Source: CAVQUE01 sp046290435
Lineage (GTDB): Bacteria > Actinomycetota > Acidimicrobiia > Acidimicrobiales > UBA8592
NCBI GenBank assembly: GCA_046290435.1
Contig: JBKAGO010000070.1
Location: 248,001-312,000 of the forward strand
Length of the DNA stretch: 64,000 nucleotides
Direction: 5' to 3'
Part shown: one piece after another, positions 8,327 to 16,583 of the stretch
Numbering within the stretch: position 1 is the stretch's first letter
Layout of the letters: the number at the start of each line of letters is the position of its first letter
Notes under the pieces: model-generated
The model's input: only the letters and a program-made list of their open reading frames with translations
Told to the model about the DNA's origin: nothing
Databases searched by the model: none
Program-made: the position numbers and the translations under genes

Positions 8327-9529
8327 TTGAGGATCCTGCTGGTCGAGCCCTGGTACGGGGGCTCGCACCGGGCGTGGGCCGACGGGTGGGCAGTGGCGAG
8401 CAGCCACGACATCGACATGGTGACGTTGCCGGACCGGTTCTGGCGCCGCCGCCTCCGCGTCGGCGCAGCCGAGCTCGCGCCGCTGGTCGACCAGTGGGTG
8501 GACCGGCACGGCCGCCCCGATGTGGTGGTCGCGACGTCAATGGTCGAGCTCGCCGCCCTGTTGGGGTCGTGCCGCCGCTCGCTGGGCGAGGTAGCGGTGG
8601 TGCTGTACTGCCACGAGAACCAGCTGGTGTACCCCCATCCCGATCAGGTCGCCGCCCCCGATGTCGATGCGGCGGCCCGTTCGCTGCAGTCGCTGACGGT
8701 CGCCGATCTGGTCGTCGTGAACTCCCGGCATCACCTCGACGAGCTGGGGATCGGTGCCCGCAGGGTGATCCGCGACCTCGGACTGGCCGGTGGGGCGGTC
8801 GACCGGCGGGTGGCGGCGGCCCTCGACGCGGCGATCGTCGTGCCCGTGGGCGTCGACCTGTCCTGGTGCGGCGCCGCCGGCGATGTTCCCGAGGGCGGCG
8901 GCCCTGCGCCTGATCACTCGCGCGACGATCGGCCCGAGCCCGATGGCGCTGCCGACGATCGGCCCGATGCTGGGTCCGGTGATCCCGTCGTGTTGTGGCC
9001 GCACCGGTGGGATGGCGACAAGGCCCCCGACGCGATGGTGCGCACGCTGGAACGCCTCGCTGCCGACGGCGTGGCCTTCCGGGTCGTGCTGGCCGGCGAG
9101 GACGGGTGGGACGGCGAGGCCCGCCGACGCGAAGCCCTGGAGCGACTCGGGCCCCGAGTGCTGGCGAGCGGGCACCTGTCGCCGGGCGACTACCGGCGCT
9201 GGGTCCGGCGCGCCGACATCGTGGTGTCGACCGCCCGCCACGAGTACTTCGGCGTCGCCGTGGTCGAGGCAATGGCGGCGGGGTGTGTGCCGGTGCTGCC
9301 CGACCGGTGCTCCTACCCCGAGCTCGTCCCTGCCGAGCTCCACACCGCAGCGCTGTACCCCGACGGTGGTTTCGGCCGACAGCTGCGCCGCGTCCTCACC
9401 GACCTACCGGCCGCCAGGGCCGGTGTGGCGGGCCTGGCGCAGGCGCTGACCCGTTTCGACCGGGATGCCGTGTCGTCGGACCTCGATGCGGTCGTCGCCG
9501 GGGTGGCTCTACGGTGCAGGGGATGTTGA
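8327..9529 (+). CDS. DUF3524-type glycosyltransferase (tRNA-queuosine alpha-mannosyltransferase-like)
   Basis: The N-terminus MRILLVEPWYGGSHRAWADGW and the later CHENQLVYPHP are typical of the DUF3524 family, to which the tRNA-queuosine mannosyltransferase belongs. The C-terminal half is a GT-B donor domain with AGEDGWDGEARRREALERL and an EYFGVAVVEAMAAGCVPVLP nucleotide-sugar loop. Between them, near residues 195-220, is an Asp/Pro-rich low-complexity linker. The start is TTG, 39 bp after alr, and no clear Shine-Dalgarno was found. The family assignment is firm. The substrate is inference: queuosine in tRNA is the best-known one, but no queuosine biosynthesis gene is in the window. Confidence 0.75.
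   Translation: MRILLVEPWYGGSHRAWADGWAVASSHDIDMVTLPDRFWRRRLRVGAAELAPLVDQWVDRHGRPDVVVATSMVELAALLGSCRRSLGEVAVVLYCHENQLVYPHPDQVAAPDVDAAARSLQSLTVADLVVVNSRHHLDELGIGARRVIRDLGLAGGAVDRRVAAALDAAIVVPVGVDLSWCGAAGDVPEGGGPAPDHSRDDRPEPDGAADDRPDAGSGDPVVLWPHRWDGDKAPDAMVRTLERLAADGVAFRVVLAGEDGWDGEARRREALERLGPRVLASGHLSPGDYRRWVRRADIVVSTARHEYFGVAVVEAMAAGCVPVLPDRCSYPELVPAELHTAALYPDGGFGRQLRRVLTDLPAARAGVAGLAQALTRFDRDAVSSDLDAVVAGVALRCRGC
9510..9515 (+). promoter_or_regulatory. Candidate leaderless -10 (TACGGT) for the P1 peptidase
   Basis: TACGGT ends 7 nt before ATG 9523, inside the last codons of the preceding glycosyltransferase. The same exact hexamer precedes four other starts in the window (32324, 36560, 43669, 56475). 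Confidence 0.45.
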
Positions 9530-10395
9530 CCGAGATCGAGGGCATCCGGGTGGGGCACTGGACCGACGATGTGGCCCGGACGGGCTGCACCGTGGTGCTG
9601 TTCCCCGAGGGGACCGTGGCGTCGGGCGAGGTCCGTGGTGGGGCGCCGGCCACGCGGGAGTTCGCCCTGCTCGAACCCGGGCGGCTGGTCGAGCGCCTCG
9701 ATGCGATCGTGTTGTCGGGCGGCTCGGCGTTCGGGCTCGCTTCCTGCGATGGCGTGATGGACCACCTCGCCGCCCGCGGCGTCGGGTTCGAGACCAGCGC
9801 CGGTCCCGTCCCCATCGTGGTCGGTATGTGCCTGTTCGACCTCGGCGAGGGCGACGGCACTGTCCGGCCCGGCCCGAACGAGGGCCGCGCCGCGGCGGAG
9901 GCGGCCACCGACGGGGTCGTCGCGCTCGGCCGCGTCGGCGCGGCGACAGGCGCCACGGTCTCGAAGTGGCGTGGCCCCGACCACGTCCGCCCCGGGGCGC
10001 TCGTCGGCGCCGTCGCCCGCAGCGGCGACCTGGTGGTGGCGGCGCTGGTGGCCGTCAACGCCAGCGGCGACATCGACGACGGCTCCACTGTCGCAGCCGT
10101 CCTCGACGGCAGCTTCGTCGCGCCCCAGGTGACGCCGTTCGTCGAGAACACGACCATCGGCGTCGTCGCGACCAACGCCTCGCTCACCAAGGCCCAGTGC
10201 CACCTCGTCGCCCAGTCGGCGCACGACGGCTTCGGCCGTGCCATCGTCCCGGCACACACCGTCGGCGACGGCGACGCCATCGTGGTCGCGGCCACCGGCG
10301 AACTGGAGATCGACGTGGCCGACGTCGCCGCCGTCCGTCTCCTGGCCTGCGTCGTCGTCGAGTCGGCCATCCGGACGACGAGCGGCTCCGCCTGA
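9523..10395 (+). CDS. P1/DmpA-type peptidase (family S58)
   Basis: The 290-residue product is an N-terminal-nucleophile aminopeptidase-like protein that normally matures by self-cleavage into two subunits. The family segments are all visible: ITEIEGIRVGHWTD at the start, GGSAFGL, a VGAGTGATV-equivalent, ENTTIGVVATNA containing the likely nucleophilic Thr at the new N-terminus, and SLTKAQCHLVAQSAHDG. No signal peptide is present, so it is cytoplasmic. It overlaps the previous gene by 7 bp. The natural substrate of most family members is unknown; D-aminopeptidase and beta-peptidase activities are reported for some. Confidence 0.9.
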   Translation: MLTEIEGIRVGHWTDDVARTGCTVVLFPEGTVASGEVRGGAPATREFALLEPGRLVERLDAIVLSGGSAFGLASCDGVMDHLAARGVGFETSAGPVPIVVGMCLFDLGEGDGTVRPGPNEGRAAAEAATDGVVALGRVGAATGATVSKWRGPDHVRPGALVGAVARSGDLVVAALVAVNASGDIDDGSTVAAVLDGSFVAPQVTPFVENTTIGVVATNASLTKAQCHLVAQSAHDGFGRAIVPAHTVGDGDAIVVAATGELEIDVADVAAVRLLACVVVESAIRTTSGSA

Positions 10396-10455
10396 GGCCC
10401 TCGGCGCCGGCGGATCCGCGGGGACCGAACCGACGAGGGTCGCCCGTCACGCCAC

Positions 10456-10461
10456 TACACT
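10456..10461 (+). promoter_or_regulatory. Candidate -10 (TACACT) for the tsaE-tsaB-rimI-tsaD group
   Basis: The hexamer ends 8 nt before an ATG at 10470 that opens an eight-codon reading frame overlapping the tsaE start. It lies in the 97-bp gap after the P1 peptidase gene. Confidence 0.35.
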
Positions 10462-10469
10462 TCACCGCC

Positions 10470-10496
10470 ATGTCAGCGTGGCGACCCACCCGATGA
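10470..10496 (+). CDS. Possible leader peptide MSAWRPTR upstream of tsaE
   Basis: An ATG immediately downstream of the candidate -10 opens an eight-codon frame. Its TGA stop (10494-10496) overlaps the tsaE ATG (10493-10495) as ATGA, the usual geometry for translational coupling. There is no Shine-Dalgarno for tsaE itself. It may be fortuitous: a GTG at 10478 in the tsaE frame is an alternative start that would remove the need for a leader. Confidence 0.3.
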   Translation: MSAWRPTR

Positions 10497-10981
10497 TCGA
10501 GGCGCGCACCCACGAGGTCGCGCAGACCGAAGCCCTGGCCGCGGTGATCGCATCGCTCAGCCGGCCCGGCGACCTGCTGGTGCTCGTCGGCGACCTCGGC
10601 GCCGGCAAGACAGCCTTCACCCGGGGTTTCGCCGCAGCACTCGGGGTGACCGACCCGGTCACGAGCCCCACGTTCACCCTCGCCAACGAATACCGCGGCC
10701 GGGTGCGGGTCCATCACCTCGACGCCTACCGCATCGAACATCTCGACGAGGTCCGCGACCTCGCCCTGCCCGAACTGCTCGACGGCGACGCCGTGACCCT
10801 CATCGAGTGGGGCGACACCATCGCCGCCGCACTCCCCAACGACTACCTCGAGGTGAAGATGACCCTGGGCGACGGCGACGACGATCGCGACATCACGCTG
10901 CGCTGCGTCGGCGATCGCTGGTCGGCGCGCAGCCGCGCCCTCTGCGCTGCGCTGGCCGACTGGGTCGTGTCGCCGTGCTGA
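10493..10981 (+). CDS. tsaE: tRNA t6A biosynthesis ATPase TsaE
   Basis: P-loop ATPase that works with TsaB and TsaD to attach threonylcarbamoyl to A37 of ANN-decoding tRNAs. Visible are the Walker A motif GDLGAGKTAFTRG, the switch-like SPTFTLANEY, and HLDAYRIEHLDEV and IEWGD, which are family signatures. The 162-residue product is normal length. ATG 10493 gives an N-terminus (MIEARTHEVAQTEALA) that aligns with the family; GTG 10478 would add five residues. It overlaps tsaB by 7 bp. Confidence 0.93.
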   Translation: MIEARTHEVAQTEALAAVIASLSRPGDLLVLVGDLGAGKTAFTRGFAAALGVTDPVTSPTFTLANEYRGRVRVHHLDAYRIEHLDEVRDLALPELLDGDAVTLIEWGDTIAAALPNDYLEVKMTLGDGDDDRDITLRCVGDRWSARSRALCAALADWVVSPC

Positions 10982-11676
10982 TCCTCGGTATCGAGAGCGC
11001 CACCCGCCAGGTCGGCTGCGCCATCTGCGGCCACGAGGGCGTGCTGGCCTCCGCACACTCCTCGCGGGGACAACGCCACGCCGAGGTCCTCGCGCCCCAG
11101 ATCGACTTCGTCCGCCGCCAGGCCCGCATCGACCTGTCCGAGATCAGCGTCGTGGCCGTCGATGTCGGCCCCGGGCTCTACACGGGTCTCCGGGTCGGCA
11201 TCTCCGCGGCGATGGCCGCTGCCTACGCGCTCGGTGTCCCCATGATCGGGGTGTCGTCGCTCGACCTGCTGGCGTTCCCGATGCGTCACAGCCCGCGGCT
11301 CATCGTCGCCGTCATCGACGCCCGCCGCGGCGAGGTCTTCCACGCCTTCTACCGGGCCGTTCCCGGCGGCGTGCAGCGGGTCACCGAACCCGCCGTATCG
11401 CCGCCCGGCGACGTCGCCGCCGAACTCTTGGCCCTCGGCGAGGACTGCGTGCTCGTGGGCGACGGCGCCGCCCGCTACGCCACCGAGTTCGACGGGCTCC
11501 GCGGCGTCGAGACCGCCGACTCCGGTCTGTCGTACCCGACAGCGTCGTCGTTGGTGCAGCTGGCCCACGCCCGGGCCCTGCGCGAGGACTTCGTGCCCGT
11601 GTCGGAGATCAAGCCCATCTACCTGCGCAAACCCGACGCCGCAGAGGCCGCCTGGACCAGCTGGGACCGCCCGTGA
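10975..11676 (+). CDS. tsaB: tRNA t6A biosynthesis protein TsaB
   Basis: An ASKHA-fold partner of TsaD, lacking catalysis itself. It starts with GTG 10975 (VLILGIESATRQVGCAI), overlapping the tsaE stop. The family segments SRGQRHAEVLAPQID and VDVGPGLYTGLRVGISAAMAAAYAL are clear. At 233 residues it is typical. The stop overlaps the rimI start (GTGA), so the whole tsaE-tsaB-rimI-tsaD run is likely translated as a coupled unit. Confidence 0.94.
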   Translation: MLILGIESATRQVGCAICGHEGVLASAHSSRGQRHAEVLAPQIDFVRRQARIDLSEISVVAVDVGPGLYTGLRVGISAAMAAAYALGVPMIGVSSLDLLAFPMRHSPRLIVAVIDARRGEVFHAFYRAVPGGVQRVTEPAVSPPGDVAAELLALGEDCVLVGDGAARYATEFDGLRGVETADSGLSYPTASSLVQLAHARALREDFVPVSEIKPIYLRKPDAAEAAWTSWDRP

Positions 11677-12220
11677 GCCACGAGCCGCTCGTCGACGACC
11701 TCGCGATCGTGCCGCTCGAGCGGCGGCACCTGCGCAAGGTCATGACGATCGACGCCCAGGTCTACCCCGAGCCCTGGAGTCGGCGGCTGTGGCTGGTCGA
11801 GCTCGAACGATCGCACCGCATCTACCTGGCCGCCGAGACCGGCCGTGGTCGATCCCGGTCGCTCGTCGGCTATGCCGGCGCCATGGTCAGCGGCGACGAT
11901 CTCCACGTCATGACCATCGTCGCCGACCCCGCCGCTCAACAGCGGGGTATCGGCACCCGCCTGATGACCGAACTGGTCTCCCGCGGCGTCGAGGCCGGAG
12001 CCTCGGCCCTGACCCTCGAGGTGCGAGTGTCCAACGAACCCGCCAAGGCGCTGTACCGGCGGTTCGGGCTCGCCCCGGCCGGGGTGCGGCGTGGCTACTA
12101 CGAACCCGACGGCGAGGACGCCCTGATCATGTGGGCACACGACATCGACGCCGACGACTACCGGTCGCGCCTCGAGGCGCTCGCCGCCCGGGTGTGCGGC
12201 ACGGCCCAGGAGGCACGCAC

Positions 12221-12224
<4 letters not shown>
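11673..12224 (+). CDS. rimI: RimI-type GNAT N-acetyltransferase
   Basis: Family members acetylate the N-terminus of ribosomal protein S18 or other proteins. The acetyl-CoA loop is visible as VADPAAQQRGIGTRLM, followed by LEVRVSNEPAKALYRRFGLAPAG and the YYEPDGEDALIM end, close to RimI consensus. The product is 183 residues, a little longer than E. coli RimI. It overlaps both neighbours by 4 bp, and insertion of rimI between tsaB and tsaD is standard in actinobacteria. Confidence 0.9.
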
Positions 12225-13228
<1,004 letters not shown>

Positions 13229-13335
13229 ACCCGACTCGGAGGGCGCGCAGATCGGGCGTCCCGCTCGGATCCGGACCCGTCGTGTCCCGCTCTTGTTCGC
13301 TGCGCTCACGGGCCGCTCGGGCCCGGGCTGCTCGG

Positions 13336-14271
13336 TCAGGAACGCCGGGGGAAGACCCAGCCGTTGGGGCGGCAACCGGCGAGGTCGATGGTCTGTTGCA
13401 TCATGATCGGCGCCAGCGCGCCCGGTTCGGGGCAGCCCGGGTGGTCGGGCCCGAGGATGTAGTGCCCGACCTCGTGGTTGACGAGATAGTGGCGGTACAT
13501 GTCCAGCGATGCGGGCCACTCCGGCGTGGCGGTCATCCAACGATGCAGGTTCAGCGCGACCCAGCCATTGGCGGCACAGGAGTAGCGGCCTGCGGTCTGC
13601 AGCGGAGCGCACAGGCGATCCACGGTGGCGGGCGTGGCCACCACGATGATGAAGTCGACCGGCTGGTCGGAGCTCACACGCTCGAACCCCGTGACGCCGT
13701 CGCCGATCCAGCTGCGTTCGTCGGACAGGACCGTGTCGACGAACGCTGCGAGTTCGAGGACGTCGACGCCGATGTCGGTCTCGACCGCGACGGCGAAACG
13801 CCGGTACGGCGCAGCGCCGATTGGCTCCGAGGCGCCGGGCGCGCCGACGAACTCGCCGCTGCCCGACGTGGGGAGGTCCTCGACCTGGACCGTCGGCGTC
13901 GGTTCGGGTGCCGGGGTGGGCGTGGCCGTCGTGCCGAGGACCTCGGCGTCGCCGTCACCGGCGTCGCCATCTGCGTCGGCGTCGGCGGGGTCCGACTGAT
14001 CGTCGGGGGGCGATGGTACGGCGTCGATCGCCGAAGCGGTCTCGGCGCCGTCGGTGCCGGCACCGTCTGCCGGCGACGTTTCCGACACCGCTGTCGGTGA
14101 GGCGAGCGTGGGGGCATCGCCGTCGCCGCGCATCGCTGCGAGCACGGCGACGAGCGTGAGGGCGAGCGCCAACAGCAACGGCACCGCGCTGCGTCCGCGA
14201 TGGGCCGTGTGGGAGGCGTCACCACCGGCCGCCGGACGAGGCCGGGCGTCGTCGGGGTACGGGTCAGGCAT
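13336..14271 (-). CDS. DUF3152 membrane-anchored putative metallopeptidase
   Basis: The 311-residue product has a short cytoplasmic tail, one transmembrane segment (about 27-48, VPLLLALALTLVAVLAAM), an Asp/Ala/Pro-rich extracytoplasmic linker to about 150, and a C-terminal domain with NHEVGHYILGPDH. The HExxH-type motif with a third downstream His suggests a zinc protease. DUF3152 is common in actinobacteria and has no established substrate. ATG 14271 is chosen because it overlaps the upstream epimerase stop (ATGCCTGA), implying coupling. Confidence 0.8.
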   Translation of the reverse strand: MPDPYPDDARPRPAAGGDASHTAHRGRSAVPLLLALALTLVAVLAAMRGDGDAPTLASPTAVSETSPADGAGTDGAETASAIDAVPSPPDDQSDPADADADGDAGDGDAEVLGTTATPTPAPEPTPTVQVEDLPTSGSGEFVGAPGASEPIGAAPYRRFAVAVETDIGVDVLELAAFVDTVLSDERSWIGDGVTGFERVSSDQPVDFIIVVATPATVDRLCAPLQTAGRYSCAANGWVALNLHRWMTATPEWPASLDMYRHYLVNHEVGHYILGPDHPGCPEPGALAPIMMQQTIDLAGCRPNGWVFPRRS

Positions 14272-15370
14272 CGGGTCCGACGAGCTCGAGGATGCGGTCC
14301 TCGAAGGACCAGTCGATCGTGTCGCCACCGGCTGCGAGTCCGCTGCGCTCGAACCAGTCCCAGGTGTGGGCGATCATCGACGCGATGTCGTGGTCGGGTT
14401 CCCAGCCGATGTCGCTGCGGAGTCGGTCGATCGAGAAGACCGTCGAGCGGTTCCACCAGTGGATGTTGGGTGCCAGGTGCTGGACCAGCTGCGCCAGCTG
14501 GAACCGTCGGCGCAACAGGTCGGCGCGGGGATTGGTGGATGCCTTGGCGCTCGAGCGGATGTTCATCGCGACATCGGTGCGGCCGTCGCCGACGGTGCGA
14601 TCGCCACGCCACAGCTCGTCCATGAGATCTGCGGGAATGGACACGCTCCGGTCGGGGACCCCCAGCGCTTCGGCGACGAGGCGCACGTAGCCGGAGCGGG
14701 TGACGGCCTGGGCGCCGGTGAGGTTGTAACGGCGGCCGTGGGTGATCTCGTGGCCGAGCATCGCCGCGATCGCCCGTGACTGATCGTCGACGTGTCCGAT
14801 CTGCAGCAGCGTCATGCCGTCGCCGGGGATCAGTACGGGCCGACCGGCCAGCATCCGGGCGAACATGCGCTGTTCGCGGTCGCGAAGGGTGTTGTGGGGA
14901 CCGAACACCATGGAGAACGGGACCGTCGTGGCCGGGAATCCCCGCTCGGCATGGGCGGCGAGGAGGAGGTCCTCGCACTGGAGCTTGTGCAGACCGTATT
15001 CGTTCTGGTCGGGCCCTCGTTCGTCGGGGTGGTCCTCGGTGATTGGCAGGGTGTCGGATGCCGCGTAGATGACCGTGGAGCTCGCGAACACGTAGTGCCC
15101 GCAGCGGCCGTCGAGCAACCCGATCATCGACTCGACGTCGGGCGGGTGGTAGGCGCTCATGTCGACGACGGCATCCCAGTCGCGGCCGTTCAGTGCGGCG
15201 CCGAGGGCCTGGTGGTCGGTGCGGTCGGCGACGAGGCGTTCGACGTCGGTCGGGAGGTCGGCGGTGCTGCGACCGCGGTTGCACACGGCGACGTCGTGCC
15301 CGCTGCGGTGCAGCTCGTGGACCAGCGACAGCCCGTTGAACTGTGTCCCGCCCATGACCAGAATGCGCAT
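14264..15370 (-). CDS. NAD-dependent epimerase/dehydratase (extended SDR)
   Basis: The product has 368 residues. The Rossmann glycine motif GGTQFNG is at the N-terminus, followed by VAVCNRGRS, a DMSAYHPPDV segment, SSTVIYAAS and the catalytic YxxxK in NEYGLHKLQCED; the C-terminal half has the ending expected of sugar-nucleotide-binding extended SDRs. ATG 15370 is chosen because GGGAG sits about 9 nt upstream; longer frames lack one. The substrate cannot be read from sequence. Translational overlap with the DUF3152 gene suggests a shared role at the cell envelope, but that is inference. Confidence 0.82.
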   Translation of the reverse strand: MRILVMGGTQFNGLSLVHELHRSGHDVAVCNRGRSTADLPTDVERLVADRTDHQALGAALNGRDWDAVVDMSAYHPPDVESMIGLLDGRCGHYVFASSTVIYAASDTLPITEDHPDERGPDQNEYGLHKLQCEDLLLAAHAERGFPATTVPFSMVFGPHNTLRDREQRMFARMLAGRPVLIPGDGMTLLQIGHVDDQSRAIAAMLGHEITHGRRYNLTGAQAVTRSGYVRLVAEALGVPDRSVSIPADLMDELWRGDRTVGDGRTDVAMNIRSSAKASTNPRADLLRRRFQLAQLVQHLAPNIHWWNRSTVFSIDRLRSDIGWEPDHDIASMIAHTWDWFERSGLAAGGDTIDWSFEDRILELVGPDA

Positions 15371-15535
15371 CTCGTGATGCTCCCAGATCGGGGCCGGTAC
15401 CGCACCTCGGGTCGGTGGAGCGGCACCGGAGCGGCAGGGTGGGTGACGGGCGAGTGACGGGCGCATGTTCGTGGGGTGAACCGGTCGAGTTGGGTCATGT
15501 GGCCCACGGGACCGGCTTGATGGCGGGATTCTTCT

Positions 15536-15568
15536 GTAGTCGATACTACATATCGTGACGAACGTCAC
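15536..15568. promoter_or_regulatory. Two adjacent palindromes, one matching a CRP-family site, upstream of the Rpf-like gene
   Basis: GTAGTCGATACTAC (15536-15549) is a perfect 5-4-5 palindrome. Six bases later GTGACGAACGTCAC (15555-15568) matches the CRP/GlxR core GTGA-N6-TCAC exactly. Both lie in the 306-bp divergent gap between the epimerase and the Rpf-like gene, about 110 bp before the latter. In Mycobacterium tuberculosis rpfA is known to be CRP-regulated. The rest of the gap shows no riboswitch I could recognise. Confidence 0.5.
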
Positions 15569-15676
15569 AGCAAGATTGTTGCGATTTCATGTCGGGACGG
15601 TTCGATCCGCTTACCGTTCGCGGTCGGTTTGGGGGGCGTACTGCCCGAGACCTCGGGGCGGAGAAGGAGCCAAGCC

Positions 15677-16507
15677 ATGTCATCATCACGTATCACCCGC
15701 CGCGCGCTCGTCGCGCTGGGTGCACTGGCCATCGTCGCATCGGTCATGGTGCCGTCGGCACTGGCCGCGATCGAGACCGATGCCGCGACGACGCTCACAG
15801 CGCCGTCGATCACCTCGACAGCGGCTGCATCGACCACCTCGGCCGTGTCGGGCGTCGGCGCAGCGTCGGTCGCGCTCGGCGACCCACGGGGACCGGGCGA
15901 CGCGTCGCCACGCGCCACCGTCGACAACGGGCCCGCCATCGCCGATGCGATCATCGAGCGCCTCCGCCTGCCCACCGGACCGGTGCTGTTCGCCGCTCCG
16001 GCGGCACCCGCTCCGGCGGCACCCGCCGCAACCGCGACTGCCGCAACCGCGACTGCCGCAACCGCGACTGCACCGGCCGCCCAGCAGGAACCGGGCCGGC
16101 CGGGCCGCGACCGCAAGCCCGCGCGCAACGGCGCCGACGACGACCGCATCGAGGTCGAGGTCTACGGCGCCGCCATCCCCGAGCCCCCCGAGGTCGGATC
16201 CAGCACGACCACCGAGACCGTGCTGGTCGAGCCCGACCCGTCCGACCCATGGCGCGCCGTGCGCGAGTGCGAATCCAACGGCAACTACGGCATCAACACC
16301 GGCAACGGCTTCTACGGCGCATACCAGTTCACGATCCGCACGTGGAACTGGGTGGCCGGCATCATCGACCGGCGCGACCTGATCGGCGTGCGCCCCGATC
16401 TGGCTTCGCCCGCCGACCAGGACCGCATGGCGAATGCGTTGGCGTTCGAGGTCCGCGGCGGCGGTCTGGGACACTGGCCCGTGTGCGGCCGCCTGTACGG
16501 AAGCTGA
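15677..16507 (+). CDS. Secreted resuscitation-promoting-factor-like transglycosylase
   Basis: The 276-residue product has a Sec signal (about 1-31, ALVALGALAIVASVMVPSALA), an Ala/Thr/Pro-rich spacer to about 190 that includes three copies of a five-residue repeat, and a C-terminal Rpf/lysozyme-like domain. The domain begins DPWRAVRECESNGNYGINTG and contains the catalytic Glu in the ECESNGNY context and FYGAYQFTIRTW. Such proteins cleave peptidoglycan and trigger exit from dormancy in actinobacteria. A good AAGGAG precedes ATG 15677. A paired-palindrome regulatory region lies upstream. Confidence 0.88.
   Translation: MSSSRITRRALVALGALAIVASVMVPSALAAIETDAATTLTAPSITSTAAASTTSAVSGVGAASVALGDPRGPGDASPRATVDNGPAIADAIIERLRLPTGPVLFAAPAAPAPAAPAATATAATATAATATAPAAQQEPGRPGRDRKPARNGADDDRIEVEVYGAAIPEPPEVGSSTTTETVLVEPDPSDPWRAVRECESNGNYGINTGNGFYGAYQFTIRTWNWVAGIIDRRDLIGVRPDLASPADQDRMANALAFEVRGGGLGHWPVCGRLYGS
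16025..16069 (+). repeat. Three 15-bp tandem repeats inside the Rpf-like gene
   Basis: Exact copies of GCCGCAACCGCGACT at 16025, 16040 and 16055 encode an Ala/Thr repeat in the linker between signal peptide and enzymatic domain. Being in multiples of three, changes in copy number would alter spacer length without a frameshift. Confidence 0.9.
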
Positions 16508-16583
16508 CGGGCCCTCCCGGCCGCATCGTCGTCGAAGGGCCCCCGGCCCTCAGGAGACGACCGCAGCGGCCGATCGGGTGGTC

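Noticed and set aside
15569..15676. A c-di-AMP (ydaO) riboswitch upstream of the Rpf-like gene, as in other actinobacteria
   Set aside because: I could not find the conserved blocks of that aptamer between the CRP-type site and the start codon.
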